Source of the DNA: Candidatus Arcticimaribacter sp. | Lineage (GTDB): Bacteria; Bacteroidota; Bacteroidia; Flavobacteriales; Flavobacteriaceae | Length of the DNA stretch: 5,793 nt | Assembly: GCA_011526275.1 (NCBI GenBank) | Contig: WTJP01000002.1 | Location: 1,188 to 6,980, forward strand | Direction of reading: 5' to 3' | Part shown: one piece after another, positions 1-5,484 of the stretch | How the letters are laid out: each line of letters opens with the position of its first letter | Position numbering within the stretch: the stretch's first letter is position 1 | The notes under the pieces: model-generated | The model's input: only the letters and a program-made list of their open reading frames with translations | The model's database searches: none | What the model was told of the DNA's origin: nothing | Program-made: the position numbers and the translations under genes

Positions 1-929
1 TTTTCCTAGATGAAGTGGGAGAACTTCCGCTTTCCACCCAGGTGCGTTTACTTCGAGTACTTGAAACGGGGGAATTCATCAAAGTGGGTTCGTCTAAAGT
101 ACAAACCACCAATGTGCGTATTGTGGCTGCTACTAATGTCAACATGCGCGACGCCATCCAAAAAAATAAATTCCGTGAAGATTTATATTATCGTTTAAGT
201 ACGGTAGATATTCACCTCCCTGCTCTGCGGAACCGAAAAGAAGACATTCCCTTACTCTTTCGCAAATTTGCTGCTGATTTTGCCCAAAAATACCGCATGC
301 CCACCCTTCGCTTAGATGAAGAAGCACAAGGACTCTTGGTGCAATACAATTGGAACGGAAACATCCGTCAGTTACGCAATGTAGCTGAACAAATGTCGGT
401 TCTAGAACAGGAACGATTACTTTCAGCGGCGGCACTTCGCCCTTACTTGCCCAACATGGGTGCACAACTGCCAGCCCTAGTGGAAAGCAAGAAAGAACAA
501 AGCGACTTTGCTTCAGAACGTGAAATCCTCTACAAAGTGCTTTTCGACATGAAAAGCGACCTCAACGACCTCAAGAAACTCACCCTTGAATTAATGAACC
601 AAGACATCAGCTCGGAAGAACGCGATGGTTTGATTCAAAAAATTTATGGGAATGAATCGTTTGCAGAAGATAAAGAGAACACTACCTTAACGGTGATGAA
701 TCCGGAGGTTGAAATTCCACAGCAACGAAAAGAAGACCCCTACAGTTATGTAGAAACCATTGAGGCAGAGGAACCTTTATCGCTTTTGGACAAAGAAATC
801 GAAATGATTAAAAAGGCGTTGGAACGCAGTAACGGTAAGCGAAAAATGGCTGCAGAAGAACTGGGTATTTCAGAACGTACTTTGTACCGGAAAATAAAAC
901 AATACGATCTCAATGAAGATGAAGTATAA
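1..929 (+). CDS. Sigma-54-dependent Fis-family transcriptional activator, 5'-truncated by window edge
   Basis: Bacterial enhancer-binding protein: its AAA+ domain remodels RNA polymerase-sigma-54 and its C-terminal helix-turn-helix binds DNA. The reading frame is open from base 3, giving 308 residues; numbering starts there. Residues 1-9 (FLDEVGELP) are the Walker B region. RIVAATN at 39-45 is sensor I, R58 and R64 in FREDLYYRL match the arginine fingers, and WNGNIRQLRN at 117-126 is sensor II with R122. The family usually reads WPGNVREL, so N118 replaces a common proline. Residues about 145-260 form a charged linker, and 262-302 a Fis-type HTH (MAAEELGISERTLYRKIKQ). Walker A and the GAFTGA loop must lie upstream, so sigma-54 contact cannot be confirmed here. 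The GTG at base 15 lies inside the conserved domain and is not the start. The end overlaps lptE by 17 bp. Targets are unknown. The family call is secure. Confidence 0.95.
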   Translation, partial: FLDEVGELPLSTQVRLLRVLETGEFIKVGSSKVQTTNVRIVAATNVNMRDAIQKNKFREDLYYRLSTVDIHLPALRNRKEDIPLLFRKFAADFAQKYRMPTLRLDEEAQGLLVQYNWNGNIRQLRNVAEQMSVLEQERLLSAAALRPYLPNMGAQLPALVESKKEQSDFASEREILYKVLFDMKSDLNDLKKLTLELMNQDISSEERDGLIQKIYGNESFAEDKENTTLTVMNPEVEIPQQRKEDPYSYVETIEAEEPLSLLDKEIEMIKKALERSNGKRKMAAEELGISERTLYRKIKQYDLNEDEV

Positions 930-1443
930 TATTATCCCCGCAACACTCCTTTTGTTATGTTGCACTTTATTCGTTCAATGCGGGATCTATTCCTTCACTG
1001 GAGCTTCGATTCCAGCAGGTACGGAAACCTTCCAAGTCAATTATTTTATCAATGAAGCGGGAAATCGTCCTGGCTCGACAGTTGAACCCGGCTTGGATCA
1101 AGAATTCACCATCGCTTTGCAAGACCTCATCCTTAACCAAACCAATCTTAACTTGGTTAAAGTCAATGGACATTTGGTCTATGAGGGGGAAATTACCAAA
1201 TACAGCATTACCCCTACCACTTCGACAGCCAACAATACTGCAGCGCAAAACCGCTTGAACATGGAGGTCAACCTGCGCTATACCAACACAAAAAATGAAG
1301 ACGATTCTTTTGAAAAGCGTTTTTCATTTTTCTATGATTTCGATGCCAACAAACAATTGTTTGACATAAAAAACGAAGCCAATACAGCGATTTTTGAACG
1401 TATTACCCAAGACATCTTCAACGCCTCGCTGGCAAAATGGTAA
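913..1443 (+). CDS. lptE: LptE-like LPS-assembly lipoprotein
   Basis: Predicted outer-membrane lipoprotein that plugs and assembles the LptD barrel, the last step of lipopolysaccharide transport. The 176-residue protein opens with a basic N-terminus and hydrophobic core (residues 7-21), then C23 followed by GIYSFTGASIP, the signature start of Bacteroidota LptE proteins. The lipobox is weak (F20-V21-Q22-C23, with Q at -1), but C23 is the best-placed lipidation site; C16 and C17 lie inside the hydrophobic core. The mature part alternates beta-like segments (VNGHLVYEGEITKYSI, NLRYTNTK) and ends with an amphipathic helix, as in the family. The first ATG lies within the end of the sigma-54 activator gene. 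A second ATG at 919 (M3) would also work and would shorten the overlap. Translational coupling to the upstream gene is likely. Start choice is moderate, identity good. Confidence 0.88.
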   Translation: MKMKYNIIPATLLLLCCTLFVQCGIYSFTGASIPAGTETFQVNYFINEAGNRPGSTVEPGLDQEFTIALQDLILNQTNLNLVKVNGHLVYEGEITKYSITPTTSTANNTAAQNRLNMEVNLRYTNTKNEDDSFEKRFSFFYDFDANKQLFDIKNEANTAIFERITQDIFNASLAKW

Positions 1444-2195
1444 CTATGACCGCACAAGAATACACCGATTTATTGTTGAACTACGATCCCAAAAGCGAGG
1501 AACACCGCAAAGCTTTTGAGAAAATCACCTATCGTTACCCCTATTTTCAATCGGCTTATGCGCACTACCTTAAAAGCTTAAAGGTTCAAGAACAATACAA
1601 TTACAATTTAATCCTGAAGAAAACCGCCGTCCTTTCTCCTGAAAGAGATCGGCTTCACCACTGGCTAGAAGACGACAAAAAAACAGCTCCTCCAGTAGAG
1701 GCACCAAAAGAAATCGAAGTAGCTGAACCAGCTCCTGTGGTAGAAGAGAAGCCTGCAAAAGAAGCGGAAACAGTCGTTCCCGCGGCAGAGGCACCGAAAG
1801 AAAAACCCGTCGTAAAAAAGGTGAGAAAGAAAAAGGAAGAACCCAAAACCATGAGTTTTTCCGACTGGGTGGTCTATTCGTCTAAAGGGAAAATTGAACC
1901 CCAACAGCCTAAAAGCAGTCTCGAAGACAAGCTCAAGTTAATCGACACTTTCTTGGAGAACCAACCAAAGATTCCTCCAGTGCGACAAGACCAACCCAAA
2001 GTTGATCTTTCCGAAAACAATGAATTCAACAAGGAAGAGTTGATGACCGAAACGTTGGCCAAGGTTTATTTGCAACAAAAAAAATACAAGAAAGCGCTCT
2101 ACGCCTATCAAATATTAAGTTTGAAATATCCAGAAAAAAATAGTTTCTTTGCAGACCAAATCAAGCGGATTAAACAATTACAGCAAAACAATTAA
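1437..2195 (+). CDS. TPR-like protein with charged linker, unknown function
   Basis: Conserved Bacteroidota gene of unknown biochemical role, usually seen between lptE and secG. From ATG 1437 it has 252 residues and overlaps lptE by 7 bp. ATG 1446 (M4, reading MTAQEY) is an equally credible start and leaves a 2-bp gap. Residues about 5-77 form a helical domain containing YPYFQSAYAHYLKSLK. Residues about 80-135 are low complexity, rich in E, A, P, K and V, and include two EAPKE units. A conserved-looking SFSDW segment lies at 140-144, then a helix with KLIDTFLENQPKIPP. Residues 201-234 fit one tetratricopeptide repeat well: L207, A208, Y211, A220, Y224, P232. No signal peptide or membrane segment is visible, so it is probably cytoplasmic. 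It may be a scaffold or adaptor, but its position beside envelope genes is the only hint. Confidence 0.88.
   Translation: MVTMTAQEYTDLLLNYDPKSEEHRKAFEKITYRYPYFQSAYAHYLKSLKVQEQYNYNLILKKTAVLSPERDRLHHWLEDDKKTAPPVEAPKEIEVAEPAPVVEEKPAKEAETVVPAAEAPKEKPVVKKVRKKKEEPKTMSFSDWVVYSSKGKIEPQQPKSSLEDKLKLIDTFLENQPKIPPVRQDQPKVDLSENNEFNKEELMTETLAKVYLQQKKYKKALYAYQILSLKYPEKNSFFADQIKRIKQLQQNN
1697..1803 (+). repeat. Imperfect 17-bp direct repeat in the linker of the TPR-like gene
   Basis: The 17-bp unit AGAGGCACCAAAAGAAA at 1697-1713 recurs at 1787-1803 with one mismatch (A to G). The copies are 90 bp apart and in frame. Each encodes EAPKE within a low-complexity E/A/P/K stretch. This fits internal duplication or slippage in a disordered linker, not a mobile or regulatory repeat. 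Confidence 0.6.
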
Positions 2196-2198
2196 GTC

Positions 2199-2558
2199 AT
2201 GAGTACTTTTTCCATATTTATCACCCTTATTCTCATCGTTTGTTTCCTACTCATTTTAGTAGTGATGGTCCAAAACCCTAAAGGTGGAGGTTTATCTTCT
2301 TCTTTTGGAGGTGGTGGACAACAATTAGGTGGTGTTCAAAAAACAACCGATTTCCTCGACCGCAGTACTTGGATTTTGGCAACCCTATTATTAGTACTCA
2401 TCCTTTTGTCCAACTTTGGACTCGATAATGGAAGTAGCAGTGTTGCAGGTGAATCTAAACTCATCGATGCTGCAGCCGAACAAACGATTCCGGAAACGAT
2501 TCCTGAGGTGATTCCTGAAGAAATTCCTGAAACACCTGTAGAAACTCCACAGGAGTAA
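2199..2558 (+). CDS. secG: Preprotein translocase subunit SecG
   Basis: Small accessory subunit of the SecYEG protein-conducting channel in the inner membrane; it assists SecA-driven export. The 119-residue protein has the family layout. TM1 spans about residues 4-24, followed by the diagnostic VQNPKGGGLSSSFGGGG segment at 24-40. A polar stretch with TTDFLDRSTWILA comes next, and TM2 spans about 57-73. The start follows the preceding stop after 3 bp, so it is probably translated as part of that operon. Residues 74-119 are an acidic tail ending in tandem IPE-type tetrapeptides (96-119), making the protein longer than a bare two-helix SecG. Such variable hydrophilic tails are common in Bacteroidota SecG. 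The intrinsic terminator just downstream ends the operon. Identity is secure. Confidence 0.96.
   Translation: MSTFSIFITLILIVCFLLILVVMVQNPKGGGLSSSFGGGGQQLGGVQKTTDFLDRSTWILATLLLVLILLSNFGLDNGSSSVAGESKLIDAAAEQTIPETIPEVIPEEIPETPVETPQE
2484..2555 (+). repeat. Tandem 12-bp (tetrapeptide) repeat encoding the SecG C-terminal tail
   Basis: Six consecutive 12-bp units run up to the secG stop codon. They encode TIPE, TIPE, VIPE, EIPE, TPVE and TPQE. The first four share ATT-CCN-GAR at the same place, and the last two are degenerate. The unit length of a multiple of three keeps the frame if copy number changes. The result is a short acidic, proline-rich and probably extended tail. Confidence 0.85.
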
Positions 2559-2577
2559 ACAAGACTCAATATAGAAT

Positions 2578-2613
2578 GAATGCCAGTTTCCTGACAAGCT
2601 GGCATTTTTTTTT
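2578..2613 (+). terminator. Rho-independent terminator of the lptE-secG operon
   Basis: An inverted repeat AATGCCAG (2579-2586) / CTGGCATT (2599-2606) can extend inward by three more pairs, one a G-U, leaving a 6-nt loop. A run of nine T follows at 2605-2613. It lies 20 bp after the secG stop. It should insulate groESL from the upstream operon, at least partly. Confidence 0.92.
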
Positions 2614-2622
2614 GCCCTTTGC

Positions 2623-2666
2623 TGACATTGTCGCGATTGGCATAATTTCTGAAAAACGTCTTTTTG
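2623..2666 (+). promoter_or_regulatory. groESL control region: palindrome and two candidate promoters
   Basis: GACA-T-TGTC at 2624-2632 is a perfect short palindrome and a possible operator. Candidate A is a Bacteroidota sigma-A promoter, with TTG at 2637-2639, a 19-bp spacer and TCTTTTTG at 2659-2666 (consensus TAnnTTTG, one mismatch). It would give a very short leader. Candidate B resembles a sigma-54 -24/-12 element. TGGCA at 2638-2642 fits well, but the downstream CTGA at 2649-2652 departs from TTGC at two positions. TGACAT and TGGCAT also form a direct repeat 15 bp apart. No CIRCE inverted repeat is visible. That some promoter lies here is well supported by the terminator upstream; which candidate is used is not settled by sequence. 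Confidence 0.5.
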
Positions 2667-2682
2667 TAAAATTTAAAATACT

Positions 2683-2961
2683 ATGAGTAAATTAAACATT
2701 AAACCCTTAGCAGATCGCGTTCTCGTAGAACCCGCTGCTGCAGAAACAACGACTTCTTCGGGTATAATTATTCCCGATACCGCTAAAGAAAAACCACAAC
2801 GCGGCACCGTCGTTGCTGTTGGTCCTGGCACCAAAGACAACCCCGTAACCGTTCAAGTGGGCGACACGGTTTTATATGGAAAATATGCAGGAACAGAACT
2901 AAGTCATGAAGGAGGCGACTACCTCATCATGAAAGAAGCTGATCTCCTTGCAATTGTTTAA
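2683..2961 (+). CDS. groES: Co-chaperonin GroES (Hsp10)
   Basis: Forms the heptameric lid that closes the GroEL folding chamber in the cytoplasm. The 92-residue protein is nearly full family length. It starts with the typical [11 protein letters not shown] (6-16). The mobile loop spans about 17-32 and contains the hydrophobic GIII tripeptide region (27-30) that docks on GroEL; E. coli has [16 protein letters not shown] and [14 protein letters not shown] are core beta-barrel motifs, and the end EADLLAIV is typical. The start lacks a Shine-Dalgarno sequence and is preceded by an A/T-rich stretch, as usual in Bacteroidota. groEL follows after 25 bp with no terminator, so the two are co-transcribed. 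No missing residues or frameshift are seen. Confidence 0.98.
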   Translation: MSKLNIKPLADRVLVEPAAAETTTSSGIIIPDTAKEKPQRGTVVAVGPGTKDNPVTVQVGDTVLYGKYAGTELSHEGGDYLIMKEADLLAIV

Positions 2962-2986
2962 TGCTTAAATAAAAGATAAAAAAATC

Positions 2987-4624
2987 ATGGCAAAAAAAAT
3001 TGAATTTGATATTGCAGCAAGAGACGGTATAAAACGCGGTGTAGATGCGTTGGCCAATGCTGTAAAAGTTACCCTAGGACCAAAAGGACGTAATGTCATC
3101 ATCAGTAAAGCTTTTGGCGCTCCTCATGTTACTAAAGACGGGGTAACAGTAGCCAAAGAAATCGAACTCGAAGACACCCTAGAAAACATGGGGGCACAAA
3201 TGGTAAAAGAAGTTGCTTCTAAAACCAACGACTTGGCTGGTGACGGAACAACAACAGCAACCATTCTAGCCCAAGCCATCGTGAAAGAAGGATTGAAAAA
3301 CGTTGCTGCTGGTGCAAATCCGCTTGACTTAAAACGCGGAATTGACAAGGCAGTTGAAGCTATCGTTGCCGAATTGGGAAGCCAATCTGTAGAAGTTGGT
3401 GACTCTTCAGAAAAAATCAAACAAGTAGCCAGTATTTCAGCCAACAACGATGAAACCATCGGGAGTTTAATTACCGAAGCTTTTGAAAAAGTAGGTAAAG
3501 AAGGAGTCATTACAGTAGAAGAAGCTAAAGGAACCGACACTTATGTTGATGTGGTAGAAGGAATGCAATTCGACCGTGGATACCTTTCTCCCTATTTCGT
3601 TACTGACTCAGAAAAAATGGAGGCAGATTTAGAAACGCCTTACATTCTCCTCTACGACAAGAAGATTTCTTCCATGAAAGATCTTCTTCCTGTACTCGAA
3701 CCTGTAGCACAAACGGGGAAACCTCTTTTAATTATTGCTGAAGATGTAGACGGGGAAGCCCTCGCAACTTTAGTGGTGAATAAATTACGTGGTGCATTAA
3801 AAATCGCTGCGGTTAAAGCTCCAGGATTTGGAGATCGCCGTAAAGCAATGCTCGAAGACATCGCTATTTTAACAGGAGGTACTGTGGTTTCAGAGGAGCG
3901 TGGATTTACGCTAGAAAACACCACCCTTGAAATGTTGGGTACAGCCGAGAAGGTGACCATCGACAAAGACAACACTACCGTAGTTAACGGTGCTGGTGCA
4001 GGCGAAAACATCGAAGCCCGTGTGGGTCAAATCAAAGCGCAAATTGAAAATTCTACTTCCGACTATGACAAGGAGAAACTTCAAGAGCGTTTGGCTAAAC
4101 TTTCTGGGGGAGTAGCTGTGCTTTATGTAGGCGCACCATCGGAGGTGGAAATGAAAGAAAAGAAAGACCGTGTGGACGACGCGCTTCACGCTACCCGAGC
4201 AGCAGTAGAAGAAGGTATTGTTGCTGGTGGAGGAGTTGCTTTGCTCAACGCCAAAAGTAGCTTAGAAGGTTTAGCAACCGAAAATGCTGATGAAGCAACC
4301 GGGATTCAAATCATCAATTCTGCTGTGGAAGCACCGCTTCGCACAATCGTGTCTAACTCTGGTGGAGAAGGATCGGTTGTAGTAGCAAAAGTCATTGAAG
4401 GAGACCAAAACTTTGGTTACAACGCCAAAGAAGGAACCTATGTAGACATGCTCAAAGAAGGTATCATCGATCCTAAGAAAGTAACCCGTGTTGCTTTGGA
4501 GAATGCAGCTTCTGTTGCAGGTATGATTCTTACTACCGAATGTGCTTTGATGGACATTAAAGAAGATGTGCCTGCCGGTGGAGGAATGCCTCCAATGGGC
4601 GGCGGAATGCCCGGAATGATGTAA
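2987..4624 (+). CDS. groEL: Chaperonin GroEL (Hsp60)
   Basis: ATP-driven tetradecameric chaperonin that folds cytoplasmic proteins together with GroES. The 545-residue length is standard. The nucleotide site is intact: TLGPKG at 29-34, D51 in [18 protein letters not shown] with D86, and the catalytic D398 in [15 protein letters not shown] (E. coli D52, D87 and D398). [18 protein letters not shown] and [20 protein letters not shown] are typical intermediate/apical domain segments. The C-terminus carries a glycine-methionine tail ([17 protein letters not shown]), as in canonical group I chaperonins and usually the housekeeping copy. It lies 25 bp behind groES and is closed by a hairpin terminator. 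Several long reading frames on the opposite strand are only shadows of its codon bias. Confidence 0.99.
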   Translation: MAKKIEFDIAARDGIKRGVDALANAVKVTLGPKGRNVIISKAFGAPHVTKDGVTVAKEIELEDTLENMGAQMVKEVASKTNDLAGDGTTTATILAQAIVKEGLKNVAAGANPLDLKRGIDKAVEAIVAELGSQSVEVGDSSEKIKQVASISANNDETIGSLITEAFEKVGKEGVITVEEAKGTDTYVDVVEGMQFDRGYLSPYFVTDSEKMEADLETPYILLYDKKISSMKDLLPVLEPVAQTGKPLLIIAEDVDGEALATLVVNKLRGALKIAAVKAPGFGDRRKAMLEDIAILTGGTVVSEERGFTLENTTLEMLGTAEKVTIDKDNTTVVNGAGAGENIEARVGQIKAQIENSTSDYDKEKLQERLAKLSGGVAVLYVGAPSEVEMKEKKDRVDDALHATRAAVEEGIVAGGGVALLNAKSSLEGLATENADEATGIQIINSAVEAPLRTIVSNSGGEGSVVVAKVIEGDQNFGYNAKEGTYVDMLKEGIIDPKKVTRVALENAASVAGMILTTECALMDIKEDVPAGGGMPPMGGGMPGMM

Positions 4625-4648
4625 ATCATTAAGCCATAAACCATAGAT

Positions 4649-4675
4649 AAACCGCTCATTTTGAGCGGTTTTTTT
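4649..4675 (+). terminator. Rho-independent terminator of groESL
   Basis: A near-perfect stem pairs AAACCGCTCA (4649-4658) with TGAGCGGTTT (4662-4671) around a 3-nt loop. It runs into a T tract at 4669-4675. It sits 24 bp after the groEL stop and ends the chaperonin unit. Confidence 0.93.
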
Positions 4676-4702
4676 GTGGTTAAAAATAAATGTGTACGTT
4701 TA
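4673..4702 (+). promoter_or_regulatory. Bacteroidota-type sigma-A promoter for the membrane-protein gene
   Basis: TTTG at 4673-4676 and TACGTTTA at 4695-4702 are separated by 18 bp. This matches the Bacteroidota -33 TTTG / -7 TAnnTTTG promoter with one mismatch in the last base of the -7 box. Transcription would begin near 4708, about 18 nt before the start codon. The -33 box overlaps the end of the groESL terminator T tract, so the two signals share bases. Confidence 0.6.
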
Positions 4703-4725
4703 CCTGAACCTTAATCTTATTCATT

Positions 4726-5097
4726 ATGAACAAAAATGTATTAATTTCTGGTATCGCAGGTACCATCGTGTATTATTTTTTAAGATGGTTAGTTTATGAC
4801 ATCTTATTTCCTCAAATGTCCACGGGAGACGAATCCATGCTTGGAATTTTCCTAGGTTGTTTGTGCTATATGTTTATCTATGCACTGATATTTGTCCGCT
4901 GGGCACACATCACCACCTTTAAAACAGGAGTTACAACTGGCTTTGTGCTAGGATTGCTTTACGCATTGAGCTGGCAAGCATTTACCTATACTGGGCATTT
5001 AGATGTGAGTAATTTCATTCATGAAATACTTATCGGCTCCATCATGACCGCTTTTGGCGCTGGAACCGTAGCCTTTGTCCACGGTAAAGTGGCTTAA
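4726..5097 (+). CDS. Small four-helix integral membrane protein, unknown function
   Basis: I cannot assign a function. The 123-residue protein is mostly hydrophobic, with four probable transmembrane helices at about 5-29, 38-58, 67-87 and 97-119. It has glycine-rich packing motifs (GIAGT, GFVLGLL, GAGT). Polar residues in or near the membrane include R20, D25, R58, H61, H91, H99 and E100. The first helix with RWLVYDILFP faintly recalls the DUF1761-like family of small membrane proteins, but I would not name it on that basis. No signal peptide or cysteine motif marks it as secreted. It has its own promoter candidate and a terminator on either side, so it is probably monocistronic. It converges with the HMA-protein gene. 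ATG 4726 is the first start after the promoter and has no Shine-Dalgarno sequence. Confidence 0.85.
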   Translation: MNKNVLISGIAGTIVYYFLRWLVYDILFPQMSTGDESMLGIFLGCLCYMFIYALIFVRWAHITTFKTGVTTGFVLGLLYALSWQAFTYTGHLDVSNFIHEILIGSIMTAFGAGTVAFVHGKVA

Positions 5098-5106
5098 TCA
5101 TTAAAT

Positions 5107-5135
5107 AAAAAGCGACCCGGTGGGTCGCTTTTTTT
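5107..5135. terminator. Bidirectional terminator between convergent genes
   Basis: The stem AAAAAGCGACCC (5107-5118) pairs with GGGTCGCTTTTT (5122-5133) around a 3-nt loop. T residues run to 5135 on the + strand, and the five A residues at 5107-5111 become a T tract on the - strand. It can end both the membrane-protein gene and the HMA-protein gene. The stop codon of the latter (5134-5136) lies in the T tract. Confidence 0.9.
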
Positions 5136-5478
5136 ATTCTTCTTTTTTCTTGCGGTCATAGAGACAGCAGAGGGGTAGATTTTCATACACCTCATCTGGA
5201 GCAGTGGCTAAAGGGGTGTCGTGCCCTGCCTTAGCAATGGCTTCGTGCACACTTTCCAAACTCACTTTATTCGCATCAAATAGCAAAGTGAATTGATGGC
5301 TTGGAATATCCCAAGAAGCCGTCTTGACTCCTTTGATCGAGAAAGCTGTTTTTTCAATACGGGCTTTGCACATTCCGCATACCCCATTGACCTCAAAGGT
5401 GGTCTTTTGGATATCTTTTTTCTGGGCAAACAAGGCTAACGGAGCTAGCGCTAGGAGTAAAATAATTGTTTTTTTCAT
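5134..5478 (-). CDS. Secreted heavy-metal-associated (HMA) domain protein
   Basis: Predicted periplasmic metal-binding protein. The 114 residues start with a clear Sec signal peptide (MKKTIILLLALAPLALFA), with likely cleavage after A18. An HMA-type ferredoxin-like domain follows at about 24-93. VNGVCGMCKARIEKTAF carries the metal-binding pair C34-x-x-C37 of the GMxCxxC class, here GVCGMC. GVKTASWDI and the helix VHEAIAKAGHDT fit the fold's later strand and helix. The C-terminus YENLPLCCLYDR adds adjacent cysteines C104 and C105, possibly a second thiol site. Copper(I) is the likeliest ligand for this family, but zinc or another metal is possible. The gene starts 6 bp after the TonB-dependent receptor gene and is surely co-transcribed with it, suggesting that the pair handles one metal. 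Confidence 0.9.
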   Translation of the reverse strand: MKKTIILLLALAPLALFAQKKDIQKTTFEVNGVCGMCKARIEKTAFSIKGVKTASWDIPSHQFTLLFDANKVSLESVHEAIAKAGHDTPLATAPDEVYENLPLCCLYDRKKKEE

Positions 5479-5484
5479 TTTCTT

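Noticed and set aside
10..198. Open frame beginning with ATG at base 10
   Set aside because: It is out of frame with the conserved AAA+ domain, which runs unbroken from base 3 to 929.
1133..1160. Perfect 8-bp inverted repeat TTAACCAA / TTGGTTAA with a 12-nt spacer in lptE
   Set aside because: It lies within well-formed coding sequence, is A/T-rich, has no T tract and no nearby start; it is likely chance.
1570..1904. Overlapping - strand frames opposite the TPR-like gene
   Set aside because: They are mirror images of the A/E/K/P-rich linker (low-complexity S/F/L-rich translations) in several frames, with no independent support.
2336..2605. - strand frame opposite secG rich in SGI repeats
   Set aside because: The repeat is the reverse complement of the IPE tandem units of secG; the frame also runs through the terminator.
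2559..2682. Possible CIRCE (HrcA) operator before groES
   Set aside because: No TTAGCACTC / GAGTGCTAA pair or close variant is present; only the shorter GACA-T-TGTC palindrome is seen.
3124..4189. Several long reading frames on the - strand inside groEL
   Set aside because: They are antisense to a complete, highly conserved gene and encode S/T/V-rich sequence with no recognisable motif; this is typical of codon-bias shadows.
4404..4417. ACCAAA / TTTGGT inverted repeat in groEL
   Set aside because: It encodes the conserved DQNFGY segment; the 2-nt loop is too small for a stable hairpin.
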